Of a stretch of DNA of 8,634 nt, positions 1 through 7,210 are shown piece after piece. Position numbers and translations under genes: made by a program. The notes beneath the pieces are model-generated. The model was not told the DNA's origin. It worked only from the letters and a program-made list of their open reading frames with translations, and made no database searches. The stretch's first letter is position 1, and every line of letters begins with the position of its first letter. The stretch is from CAWATG01 sp963785035 (GTDB taxonomy: Bacteria > Actinomycetota > Acidimicrobiia > IMCC26256 > CAWATG01): contig CAWATG010000003.1 of NCBI GenBank assembly GCA_963785035.1, positions 1 through 8,634 on the forward strand, given 5' to 3'.

Positions 1-186
1 AGCTGCCAGGGTGGGCTTGTCAGGTGCGGACTGAGCTCGCACAACACCGGCAGGACGTCGTGGTCGAGCCGGGGGGTTTCCGGGGTCGATGTCGTGAAGA
101 ACCATGACGAGATTGTCGCACGAGTTCTGAGCACGGTTGGACGCTTCGGCTTGCCGCACGTCCTTCGGATGACCGACGTGTCGCAT
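1..186 (-). CDS. Partial gene of unknown function, 5' part only, probable frameshift
   Basis: A minus-strand reading frame opens at an ATG (complement of 184-186) and runs toward the left edge, so only the N-terminal part is visible. Its first part reads MRHVGHPKDVRQ..., then ...DNLVMVLHDIDPGN. From about position 85 leftward, codon quality is better in the neighbouring frame (...PRLDHDVLPVLCELSPHL), where almost every codon ends in G or C. Joining the two needs removal of one base in the G-runs at 71-76 or 82-85. No clear Shine-Dalgarno sequence precedes the ATG, so the start is uncertain. It lies divergent from the phospholipase gene with a 91-nt gap. I do not recognise the family. An unbroken alternative starting at the GTG at 134-132 would use only the second frame. 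The call rests on codon pattern alone. Confidence 0.35.
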   Translation of the reverse strand, partial: MRHVGHPKDVRQAEASNRAQNSCDNLVMVLHDIDPGNPPARPRRPAGVVRAQSAPDKPTLAA

Positions 187-277
187 GTGGTGGCGATCCA
201 TCGATTGGATGTGTCAATGCGCGTATGTTGAAGCGGCGTCTGCAGAGTCCCGATTCGATCGTGTGGTGGAGGTTGCG

Positions 278-1375
278 GTGAAGCTTGATCTGGTGCTCGA
301 AGGCGGCGGGGTGAAGGGCATTGCCCTCGTGGGTGCGCTGTCGGTCTTGGAGGAGCGCGGGTTCGACTTCCATCGCATCGCGGGTTCCTCGGCCGGAGCC
401 ATCGTGGGCTCCCTCGCCGCGGCGCGCATGCCTACGGCGACCATGACCGCCACCGTGAACTCGATCGACTACCGCGAGTTCAAGGATCCCACCTTTCTCA
501 GTCGCTTCCTATTAGTCGGGAAAGGCGCGTCCCTCCTGTTCCATAAGGGCATCTACCAGGGCGACGCTGTGGCGGAATGGGTTCGTGCACAGCTCGCGTC
601 GTGTGGCGTGTCGACATTTTCGGATTTGCTCGACGACGATGAGGATCCGGGCAGCTCGTCCGCCGACCCATTGAAGCGGTACCGATTGATCGTCACGTCG
701 TCCGATGTCACCAACGGCCGCCTGGCATTACTTCCCGGCGACTTCTCGACGCAGTACCGAGGAAGCACTCCTGGTGATGCCGGTACTCGCAGCGTCGCCG
801 AAGCAGTCCGTTGCTCGATGTCGATCCCGTTCTTCTACCAACCCCATGAGATCGCCTATGTCGGCGGCCCGAACCTGGGCCAGAAGCGCAAGGCACTGAT
901 GGTTGACGGCGGGATGCTCTCCAACTTTCCCGTCCAGGTGTTCGATCGTTCCGACGGAGCTGCCCCGCGTTGGCCGACGTTCGGCATCAAACTGTCCGGG
1001 AGGCCCGGTGATTCACGTGCCCCCAAGACGATCGATGGTCCGATCGAGTTCGCGAAGTCCCTACTGACCACGATGATGGGCTTCGCCGACCGGGCGCATA
1101 TCGAGGATCCCAAAGTTGTGGGGCGCACCATTTTCATTGACACGTTCGGTGTATCGGCGACCGAATTCGACCGCGTGTCAACTGATGGGGACCTTCGCAA
1201 CAGACTGTTCGAGAGCGGCAGAAACGCGGCAATGTGGTTCCTCGACGGTGATGGGACGCCAGAACACCCGCCGTGGTCCTTTGAGCGGTACGTGCACGAC
1301 GGCGACGCAGAGCTAGATCGCCGCACTCCGACAGGGTGTCCGCGTGGCACGATGATCCCATGGCACTTTCCGTGA
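278..1375 (+). CDS. Patatin-like phospholipase family protein
   Basis: This is a 365-residue predicted lipid acyl hydrolase with the Ser-Asp dyad of the patatin family. Counting from the GTG at 278, the oxyanion loop is GGGVKG (residues 9-14), the nucleophile elbow is GSSAG (36-40, Ser38) and the catalytic aspartate is in DGG (Asp210). The sequence between, including YRLIVTSSDVTNGR, fits cytosolic bacterial patatins of the RssA/YchK type. I see no signal peptide. The GTG start is preferred because GGAGG (268-272) sits 5 nt upstream and the oxyanion loop begins at residue 9, as usual; the ATG at 185 would add 31 unconserved residues and overlap the divergent gene. The stop codon overlaps the threonine ammonia-lyase start, so the two are probably co-transcribed. 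The substrate (phospholipid or other acyl ester) cannot be read from sequence. Confidence 0.9.
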   Translation: MKLDLVLEGGGVKGIALVGALSVLEERGFDFHRIAGSSAGAIVGSLAAARMPTATMTATVNSIDYREFKDPTFLSRFLLVGKGASLLFHKGIYQGDAVAEWVRAQLASCGVSTFSDLLDDDEDPGSSSADPLKRYRLIVTSSDVTNGRLALLPGDFSTQYRGSTPGDAGTRSVAEAVRCSMSIPFFYQPHEIAYVGGPNLGQKRKALMVDGGMLSNFPVQVFDRSDGAAPRWPTFGIKLSGRPGDSRAPKTIDGPIEFAKSLLTTMMGFADRAHIEDPKVVGRTIFIDTFGVSATEFDRVSTDGDLRNRLFESGRNAAMWFLDGDGTPEHPPWSFERYVHDGDAELDRRTPTGCPRGTMIPWHFP

Positions 1376-2570
1376 CGTTGGCTGACGTGCGCACCGCCGC
1401 CACGACGATCGCAGCGCGCGGTGATCGTCACGCCGACCCTGCACCCGCGCACGCTCTCGGAGATGGCGGGAGCCGACCTCTGGGTGAAGTTCGAGAACCA
1501 GCAGTACACGGGTTCATTCAAGGAGCGTGGCGCGCGCAACTTCCTCGAACATCTGTCCTCCGACGAGCGTGCCCACGGTGTCGTAGCGGCCTCGGCGGGA
1601 AATCATGCGCAGGGCGTCGCCTATCACGCGCGCCTGCTCGGCATCGCCGCAACGATCGTGATGCCGGCCGATACGCCATTCACGAAGGTGACGAACACCG
1701 CGCATCACGGTGCGCGAATTGTGCTGGAAGGCGCTGACTACACGGCCGCGTTTGCTCACGCGCAGGATATTGCCCTGCAGACCGGCGCATGCCTCGTGCC
1801 GGGATTCGACGACCCGATGATCATCGCAGGTCAAGGTACGGTTGCTCTCGAGTTGCTTGCGGGTGCACCGAAGCTCGACGCGATCGTGGTGCCGGTCGGC
1901 GGCGGGGGCCTGATCGCCGGAATCGCGGTGGTGGCCAAGCAGATCGCGCCCGATGTGCGCGTCGTGGGCGTTCAGAGCGAGGGCTATCCGGGAATGGTGC
2001 ACACGCTCGGGCGGGGGCCTTCGCCCACAGCGCGGTCCGACGATCGCCGAAGGAATCGCCGTCGCCGAGCCGGGGGTGCTGACGCGCGCGATGGTCGGGG
2101 AACTCGTCGATGAGATGGTCACAGTCACCGAGCAACGTATCGAAGAGGCGATAGCCCTGTACGTCGAGATCGAGAAGTCGGTTGTCGAGGGTGCGGGCGC
2201 AGCCACGCTCGCCGCGGTTCTGCAATATCCCGAGATGTTTCGTGGCCAAACCGTTGCGTTGATCGCGAGCGGCGGAAATATCGACCCTCGCGTGTTGACG
2301 TCCGTCTTGTTGCGAAGCCTTGCCCGATCTGGACGACTTGTCCGGCTTCACATCGAGGTACCCGACCGTCCGGGGGCGCTCGCTGTGATCACAACCGTTG
2401 TCGCACAGGAGAAGGGCAACATCGTCGACGTGGAGCATCGACGGGATCTGCCAGGTCTCGCTCTCGCACGTGCGCGCCTGGAACTCTCGATCGAGACGCG
2501 TGATCGCGCCCATGCAGGCGAAATCGTCGGAGCGATCGCGACGGCCGGCTTCCATGTCCAGGTCGTGTGA
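1360..2570 (+). CDS. ilvA: Threonine ammonia-lyase with ACT domain, interrupted by two frameshifts
   Basis: This is a PLP enzyme that deaminates threonine (often also serine) to 2-oxobutyrate, the first step of isoleucine synthesis or of threonine breakdown. The reading moves through three frames: 1360 to about 1420 (MALSVTLADVR...), about 1421 to 2015, then to 2570. Removing one G at 1420/1421 and one in 2013-2017 gives one 402-residue protein, the usual size of the medium-length form with a single C-terminal ACT domain. Visible signatures are the PLP lysine in GSFKERGARN (Lys54 corrected, codon 1520-1522), SAGNHAQG, the phosphate-binding GGGG (1898-1909), GPTIAEGIAV, SGGNID, and an ACT domain from about residue 327 with VPDRPGAL. 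The start may be ATG 1360 or GTG 1372; the latter makes a GTGA overlap with the phospholipase stop. The ACT domain suggests amino-acid control of activity. ilvA versus a catabolic tdcB-like role is not decided. Confidence 0.88.
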
Positions 2571-2574
2571 ACCA

Positions 2575-2589
2575 GACGGCAAGCCCGTC
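2575..2589 (+). terminator. Short hairpin after the threonine ammonia-lyase gene (weak)
   Basis: GACGG (2575-2579) pairs with CCGTC (2585-2589) around a five-base loop, starting 5 nt after the stop codon. The stem is only 5 bp and there is no T-tract, so a terminator role is possible but poorly supported. The rest of the gap up to 2753 shows no other gene or clear signal. Confidence 0.2.
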
Positions 2590-2753
2590 CCATGATGGAC
2601 CCTGACACGCATCACATCTCGTACGGCTCGGCCGAAAAGCGACAATCGATTGCCGATCCGTCCCTGTGAAGTGCTCAAGTCCGCGCTCCTGCGATTCGAC
2701 ACCTAAGAGCGGTGAGTCCGGCCGTGGGGCAGTTTCTTGGATCGAGGTTGGCG

Positions 2754-3146
2754 ATGTTGAGTGAATTCAGGGTGGATTGGAATGGCTTCGGTCCTGCGGA
2801 GCATTACGAAGGCAAGAAGGTGCACCTGTCTGTCTATCGTGACGGCGAGTACTTCCAGTTCGTCAACGCTGTCGCGTCAGGGATCGATCTGTTTCATCAC
2901 GGTGAGGAGACGATGACGACCTCCGGCCGCTTCTGGAAGGCGTTCGCCCTCGAAGCGGTCCCGTTGATTCGCCTTGCTCTCGTTCACGGCGACATTCCGC
3001 TACGCGATCCGATCGTGCCGTTCGAAGTTCGCCCAGATGTTCACAATGCCGTGGAGCACTCCCGGATCGACGTGTCCGGTGACGCCATGGAATTGGGGAC
3101 GATCGCAAGCTTCCGCCTCGAGGTCGCTTCGGCCGTCTCGGACTGA
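2754..3146 (+). CDS. Hypothetical protein, about 130 residues
   Basis: I do not recognise this family. The predicted product from the ATG at 2754 has 130 residues, soluble and acidic-to-neutral in look, with no signal peptide, membrane helix or known metal or nucleotide motif. It is rich in aromatic residues near the N-terminus (FRVDWNGFG, EYFQFVN), contains a helix-like stretch FWKAFALEAVPLIRLALVHGD, and ends in an alternating hydrophobic segment suggestive of a beta strand. The start at 2754 is chosen because GAGG (2744-2747) lies 6 nt upstream; a GTG at 2712 would add 14 residues. Third codon positions are GC-rich throughout and the frame is unbroken, which supports a real gene. It lies 183 nt after the threonine ammonia-lyase gene and faces the monooxygenase gene tail-to-tail. 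Its role cannot be inferred from context. Confidence 0.7.
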   Translation: MLSEFRVDWNGFGPAEHYEGKKVHLSVYRDGEYFQFVNAVASGIDLFHHGEETMTTSGRFWKAFALEAVPLIRLALVHGDIPLRDPIVPFEVRPDVHNAVEHSRIDVSGDAMELGTIASFRLEVASAVSD

Positions 3147-3157
3147 CCGCGAGCATT

Positions 3158-3183
3158 CAGCGCGTGCATTGTCGCACGCGCTG
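3158..3183. terminator. Strong hairpin between convergent genes, likely bidirectional terminator
   Basis: A perfect 10-bp stem, CAGCGCGTGC (3158-3167) with GCACGCGCTG (3174-3183), closes a six-base loop ATTGTC. It sits 11 nt after the stop of the hypothetical gene and 6 nt beyond the stop of the convergent monooxygenase gene, so it could end transcripts from both sides. There is no T-tract on either strand; such U-poor hairpins are proposed as terminators in high-GC actinobacteria. Confidence 0.6.
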
Positions 3184-3189
3184 CTGTGA

Positions 3190-4678
3190 TCAGTCCGCTG
3201 CGAGTACGCCTCCCGGACACGTGTCGTAGCACTCGGGATCCGGCCGCAAAGTGCGTGTCCGGTATTCGGTCATGTTGAGCGGCCATTGCGTGACGATCCG
3301 GCCGGTCACGGACCGGTAATACCCGGGACATCCCGCCTGCCAGACCTCGATGCCGTCCAGCGCATGCTGGATCTCGGTGTTGTGCCGAGTGACAGCATCA
3401 CGCTTCACCTCGAGCCATGCGAGTCCCTCGTCACGGAGGCGTTCGATCTGGCGAATCGCGGTACGCGACCTGGCACTCGATCATGAAGAGGATCGTGCCG
3501 TTGTTCGTGTTGGGACCGTAGAGCATGAAGAGGTTCGGGTAGCCGGCAACGGTGACGCCGAGGTATGCCTCCGGACCGTCACTCCAGTCGTCGGCGAGTC
3601 TCCGACCGCGACGACCTGTTACCTCGATCGCCGAGAGATACCGAGTCGTATCGAACCCCGTCGCCAACACGATGGTGTCGGCGTGACGTTCGAGCCCGTC
3701 GGTGGTAATGATCGCGTCGGCCGTGATGTTGGCGATCGGATCTGTCACGAGCTCGACGTTGTCTCGGTTGAAGGTGGGGTAGTACTCGTTCGACATCAGG
3801 GGGCGCTTGCACCCGAATGGATGCGTTGGCGTCAGCTTGGCGCGCAACGCGGGATCTTCGACGTCTGAGATCGCCTGCACGCCCATCTCCTCCGAGACGC
3901 GCAACATCGTCTTGTTCGTGAGCGTCATGATCTCGTCGTAGGTGCACCATGCCTTGTTCCGAATGGTCCACGATGCCATCGGATCATTGCGGAAATGCTC
4001 GAGCTCCTCGGTCGTATAGGGCGTGTCATCTTTGGGCAGCACCCAGTTCGCCGTGCGCTGGAAGACCTTGAGTTCCTTGGCTGCTGCCGCGACTTCTGGG
4101 ATGAGTTGCACAGCACTTGCCGCACTGCCGATGACGGCAATGCGCTGTTGGGACAGGTCATGTGATGCGTCCCATTGGGCCGAATGCATCGTGATGCCCG
4201 TGAAGTCGGCGAGTCCGTCGATGTCGGGCCAGACCTGCGCACCGAACATGCCAACGGCGCCGATGACAGCGTCGAACTCGAACACATCGCGGCGATCGGT
4301 CACGACGCGCCACACGCAGCACTCGTCATCCCAGTGCAAGCCCGTCACAGCGGTTCCGAGTCGGAGGTGCGGTTCCAATCCGTATTTGCGTACGCAATGT
4401 TGGAAGTACTCCAGGAGTTCCGGTTGGTGCGCGAACGGGCGCGACCAGTCGTTCTTGATCTCGAAGGAAAAGGAATACAGGTGCGATGTCACGTCGCATG
4501 CCGCTCCCGGATACCGGTTGCGGTGCCATGTGCCGCCGACGCTGTCGGCACGGTCGAAGATCGTGAAGTGTGAGATGCCGGCGGCCTCGAGTTTGATGCC
4601 CGCACAGATCCCACCTGGACCCGCACCGATTACCGCGACACGCAGATCGCTACGGCGATCACCAGAGTGCTCTGTCAT
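3190..4678 (-). CDS. Type I Baeyer-Villiger-type flavin monooxygenase, one frameshift near the C-terminus
   Basis: This is a predicted FAD- and NADPH-dependent monooxygenase that inserts oxygen into a ketone to give an ester or lactone, or oxidises N/S substrates. From the ATG at 4678 it shows the FAD motif GAGPGG (residues 18-23), the second family motif GGTWHRNRYPGAACD (48-62), the Baeyer-Villiger fingerprint FTGITMHSAQW (159-169, fitting FxGxxxHxxxW), the NADPH-site GSAASA (184-189), and later ATGFD and LYGPNTN. At residue 406 or so the frame breaks: removing one base of the GG at 3460-3461 restores a conserved tail (WQAGCPGYYRS...GRIVTQWP...TEYR) and a 495-residue protein, normal for the family. 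The start has GAGGAG about 10 nt upstream and follows the hydrolase stop by 13 nt, so the two genes form an operon. A longer N-terminus to 4747 would overlap the hydrolase and is unlikely. Confidence 0.92.
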
Positions 4679-4691
4679 CTTCTTCCGCTCC

Positions 4692-5426
4692 TCAGGCGCT
4701 CGCCTTGAGATGCGTGTCGAAGAACGCAACGATTCGGGCTTTGGCATCCTCGGCCGAGGCCTCGTGGTAGCCGCTTCCTGGGATCAACTTCGTGAGGATC
4801 GACAGCATCAACGGTTGCTTCTCGCCCGATCCCTCATGGTCGTTGAGGAATGAGTGTCCAGCATTGGGGTATTCCTTGATGTCATGGTCGATGTCGAGAG
4901 CGTTCAGTGCGGCTTCGAGTTGGTGCGCCTTGCCCCGAAGCATGCGATCTTTCGCGCCATAGCTTCCGACGATCGGGCATGCCCCTTCCAAAGAGGTGGC
5001 TGAATACCCATCCTTCGGGGCAGTTCCGTAGTTGACACTCGACGCAGAGAATCCGTGATTCGGAGCGAGGGCAAGCGCCAGGCCACCGCCCATGCAATAG
5101 CCGATCACGCCGATCGAACCAGTGCAGTCGCCTCGATCTGCGAGCCAACGGCGTATCGCTTCGGTGTCATCGAACGCTCGTCCGCGTCGAGCTCGAGCCT
5201 CGCGCATGGTCGCGATCATGCACATGGGCATCCGGCGCCCGTGGAACAGGTCGGGAGCGACGGCCAGATAGCCCGCACCTGCGAGCCAGTCCGCCTGGTT
5301 GCGCAGATCCTGGGACATGCCCAAGGCGTCATGGATGACGACGACTCCAGGCCATGGACCATCGCCCGTGGGTGTCGCGAGGTAGAAGGGCATGTCGCCT
5401 GTCGGCGTTGAGATCATCGCGGTCAT
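4692..5426 (-). CDS. Dienelactone hydrolase family protein, first copy
   Basis: This is a 244-residue alpha/beta hydrolase of the dienelactone hydrolase family, expected to open lactones or cleave esters in the cytosol. The triad is visible: nucleophile Cys111 in GYCMGGG, Asp160 in YGAKDRM and His191 in NAGHSF. The N-terminal VVVIHDALGM and the APDLFHG segment are typical. An acidic Asp33 stands where many members have a Glu that controls the Cys (VVxQE), a small deviation. Starts at ATG 5426 or ATG 5417 are both possible, with no strong Shine-Dalgarno for either; the open frame continues to 5834 but that part overlaps the divergent LLM gene and is not conserved-looking. It is the first gene of the operon with the Baeyer-Villiger monooxygenase, which suggests it hydrolyses that enzyme's ester or lactone product. 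Confidence 0.9.
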   Translation of the reverse strand: MTAMISTPTGDMPFYLATPTGDGPWPGVVVIHDALGMSQDLRNQADWLAGAGYLAVAPDLFHGRRMPMCMIATMREARARRGRAFDDTEAIRRWLADRGDCTGSIGVIGYCMGGGLALALAPNHGFSASSVNYGTAPKDGYSATSLEGACPIVGSYGAKDRMLRGKAHQLEAALNALDIDHDIKEYPNAGHSFLNDHEGSGEKQPLMLSILTKLIPGSGYHEASAEDAKARIVAFFDTHLKASA

Positions 5427-5525
5427 CCCAGAAGTCTTGCACGCCGGCGGTACGTTGGGTGTGGTGGCGCGTGCTGTCCGCGGCAGTGCAGAAATGTTAT
5501 TGGCTCCGTTCCTGTTGAGGGTGGT
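5427..5525. promoter_or_regulatory. Divergent intergenic region, expected to hold two promoters
   Basis: These 99 nt separate the divergent hydrolase-monooxygenase operon and the LLM gene, so promoters for both must lie here or inside the coding starts. A TGTTAT at 5495-5500 is a possible -10 for the plus strand, but the matching -35 is poor. No convincing operator palindrome was found. GAGGG at 5517-5521 is the ribosome binding site of the LLM gene. Confidence 0.35.
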
Positions 5526-6524
5526 ATGGGTGCTTCTGGTTTTGTTCCAATATCGATTCTCGATCTCGCAATGGTCGGAAAGGGGGAGACACCCCGCGAC
5601 GCACTCGAGGGCAGCGTCGCGATGGCGCAACGAGCGGAGGAGCGCGGGTATCGACGCGTCTGGTACGCCGAGCATCACAACATCGCATCGATTGCGTCGT
5701 CGGCAACGAGCGTCCTGATCGCCCACGTTGCGGCGAAGACACAAACGATTCGTCTCGGCGCAGGTGGGATCATGTTGCCGAACCACGCTCCCCTCACGAT
5801 CGCAGAGCAGTTCGGCACGTTGGAGACGTTGCATCCCGGACGAATCGATCTCGGCCTTGGCCGCGCGCCTGGGAGTGATCAGAACACCATGCGGGCCCTG
5901 CGCCGTAGTGCCATGAGTGCCGAATCGTTCCCCGCCGATGTCGTGGAGCTCCGGGGCTTTCTCACAGGTCGGACGGTCATCCCGGGAGTCTTTGCTATCC
6001 CCGGAACGGGAACGAACGTGCCCTTGTACATCCTCGGGTCGTCATTGTTCGGAGCAAAGGTCGCAGCATTGCTCGGGTTGCCGTATGCGTTCGCGTCGCA
6101 TTTCGCGCCGAACTCGCTCCAGGAAGCAGTGGAGTTATATCGCCGCGAGTTTCAGGCCTCAGAACAGCTCGCCGAGCCGTATGTCCTAGCGGGACTCAAC
6201 GTCATCGCAGCCGACAGCAGTGACGTTGCACGCGAACATTTCCATGCGGTGAGTCGCTTGCGGGTCGCGTTGCTCCTCGGCCGCGAGCGGAACTATTCCG
6301 ACGAGGAGGCCGACGCCATCCTGCGCTCACCACAGGGCAGCCACATTGCGCAGATGATGACCTACTCGGCTATCGGCACTGCCCAGGAGGTCAAGGAACA
6401 TGTCGATGCGTTCGCGCAACACGCGAACGCCGACGAGGTGATCGTTGTACACCAAGGCACCACGATCGAGGCGAGGCTGCGTTCGGTCGATCTTCTCGCC
6501 GACGTCAGCGGGCGTCTGACGTAG
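5526..6524 (+). CDS. LLM class flavin-dependent oxidoreductase, luciferase-like group 1
   Basis: This is a 332-residue luciferase-like TIM-barrel oxidoreductase of the group related to E. coli YhbW, using reduced flavin (FMN or possibly F420) on an unknown substrate. Family features are ISILDLAMVGKG at the N-terminus, WYAEHHN (about residues 46-52), ASSATSVLIAHVA, the conserved block GAGGIMLPNHAPL (about 78-90), then EQFGTLETLHPGRIDLGLGRAPGSD. The C-terminal GTAQEV...ANADEVIVVHQG segment is also typical, and the length matches the family. The ATG at 5526 has GAGGG 4 nt upstream. The gene is divergent from the hydrolase-monooxygenase operon and its last 20 nt overlap the end of the second hydrolase on the other strand. 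Flavin type and reaction are not decided by sequence; some family members act as type II Baeyer-Villiger enzymes. Confidence 0.92.
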   Translation: MGASGFVPISILDLAMVGKGETPRDALEGSVAMAQRAEERGYRRVWYAEHHNIASIASSATSVLIAHVAAKTQTIRLGAGGIMLPNHAPLTIAEQFGTLETLHPGRIDLGLGRAPGSDQNTMRALRRSAMSAESFPADVVELRGFLTGRTVIPGVFAIPGTGTNVPLYILGSSLFGAKVAALLGLPYAFASHFAPNSLQEAVELYRREFQASEQLAEPYVLAGLNVIAADSSDVAREHFHAVSRLRVALLLGRERNYSDEEADAILRSPQGSHIAQMMTYSAIGTAQEVKEHVDAFAQHANADEVIVVHQGTTIEARLRSVDLLADVSGRLT

Positions 6525-7203
6525 CACCGAGGTGGTGGTTGAACCAGGTAAGGGTCCGGTTCCAGGCGTCGTAGGCGCTCTCGGCGTGGTAGTCGGAACG
6601 CTGGTCGCAGTGGAAACCGTGCCCGGCGTCGGGGTAGCGGACGAGGTCGGTTTCCTGCCCAGAGGATGCGGCTGCTTCGCGAAGCTTTTCGACGTCTGGG
6701 ACGGGGATGCTTTCATCAAGGTCGCCGTAAAGACCCAACCATGGAGCGAGCAAGCGTGGCGCCTCTTCGATGAGCGAACCGAACCCAAACCTTCCGGCTG
6801 CAACGCCACCGCCGTAGAACGTGACCGAAGCGCCAACCGCGCGTCGTGTCGCGGTGACGAGAGCGACGCTTCCGCCCATGCAGAACCCGACGACGCCAAT
6901 GTGGCGCAGTTCGATGTCGTGATCGGTGAGGTACACGATAGCGGTGTCGACATCGACCATGATGTCCTCAGGGTTGAGTGCGCTCATGTGGGGCATGACC
7001 TGTGAGTAGTCGTCGTAGCCGAACTTCGGATCCCCGGTGCGATGAAACAAGTGTGGCGCGACCGCCAGCCAACCTTCCGCCGCGAAGCGCCTGGTGACGT
7101 CATCGATGTGGTCATTGAGTCCGAACGCCTCTTGCACGACGACGATTCCGCCCTTGGGAGGCCGCGACGGTTCGTGGATGGTGAGCGGGGTCATGTCAGC
7201 CAT
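6505..7203 (-). CDS. Dienelactone hydrolase family protein, second copy
   Basis: This is a 232-residue alpha/beta hydrolase close to canonical dienelactone hydrolase in layout. The conserved Glu25 in VVVQEAFGLN, nucleophile Cys108 in GFCMGGS, Asp163 in YGDLDESIP and His195 in DAGHGF are all present, so the triad and its regulatory acid are complete. The usual substrate class is an enol-lactone or similar ester. It differs clearly from the first copy (244 residues, weak similarity outside the motifs), so it is not a recent duplicate. Starts at ATG 7203 or 7194 are possible, and neither has a recognisable Shine-Dalgarno sequence. A promoter-like TAGCCT lies 7 nt upstream of 7203, which would give a leaderless transcript. 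The gene follows the second LLM gene by 94 nt on the same strand, and its 3' end overlaps the convergent LLM gene by 20 nt. Confidence 0.93.
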   Translation of the reverse strand: MADMTPLTIHEPSRPPKGGIVVVQEAFGLNDHIDDVTRRFAAEGWLAVAPHLFHRTGDPKFGYDDYSQVMPHMSALNPEDIMVDVDTAIVYLTDHDIELRHIGVVGFCMGGSVALVTATRRAVGASVTFYGGGVAAGRFGFGSLIEEAPRLLAPWLGLYGDLDESIPVPDVEKLREAAASSGQETDLVRYPDAGHGFHCDQRSDYHAESAYDAWNRTLTWFNHHLGATSDAR

Positions 7204-7210
7204 GCGGGCA

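Noticed and set aside
856..1539. Minus-strand open frame of 227 codons
   Set aside because: It is antisense to the phospholipase and lyase genes, with arginine/serine-rich composition typical of shadow frames in GC-rich DNA.
1417..2017. Programmed ribosomal frameshifting in the lyase gene
   Set aside because: The breaks need a +1 shift twice in one housekeeping-type gene, without a recognised slippery site or stop-codon context; error or mutation is simpler.
1953..2570. Second half of the threonine ammonia-lyase as a separate gene
   Set aside because: Its first 27 or so residues are not conserved and the rest continues the lyase exactly, so it is the same gene after a frameshift.
1821..2702. 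Minus-strand open frame of 293 codons
   Set aside because: It is antisense to the conserved threonine ammonia-lyase and shows no family motif; length alone is expected at this GC content.
3190..3408. Separate small gene before the monooxygenase end
   Set aside because: The sequence is the conserved C-terminal tail of the monooxygenase in a shifted frame.
4679..4747. N-terminal extension of the monooxygenase to an ATG at 4747
   Set aside because: The added residues overlap the end of the hydrolase and are not part of the FAD fold; the ATG at 4678 puts the GAGPGG motif at residue 18, as usual.
4023..4853. Plus-strand open frame of 276 codons
   Set aside because: It is antisense to the Baeyer-Villiger monooxygenase and start of the hydrolase region; serine/arginine-rich shadow.
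5427..5834. N-terminal extension of the first hydrolase to 5834
   Set aside because: It would lie antisense over the divergent LLM gene and has no hydrolase-like sequence; the fold begins just after ATG 5426.
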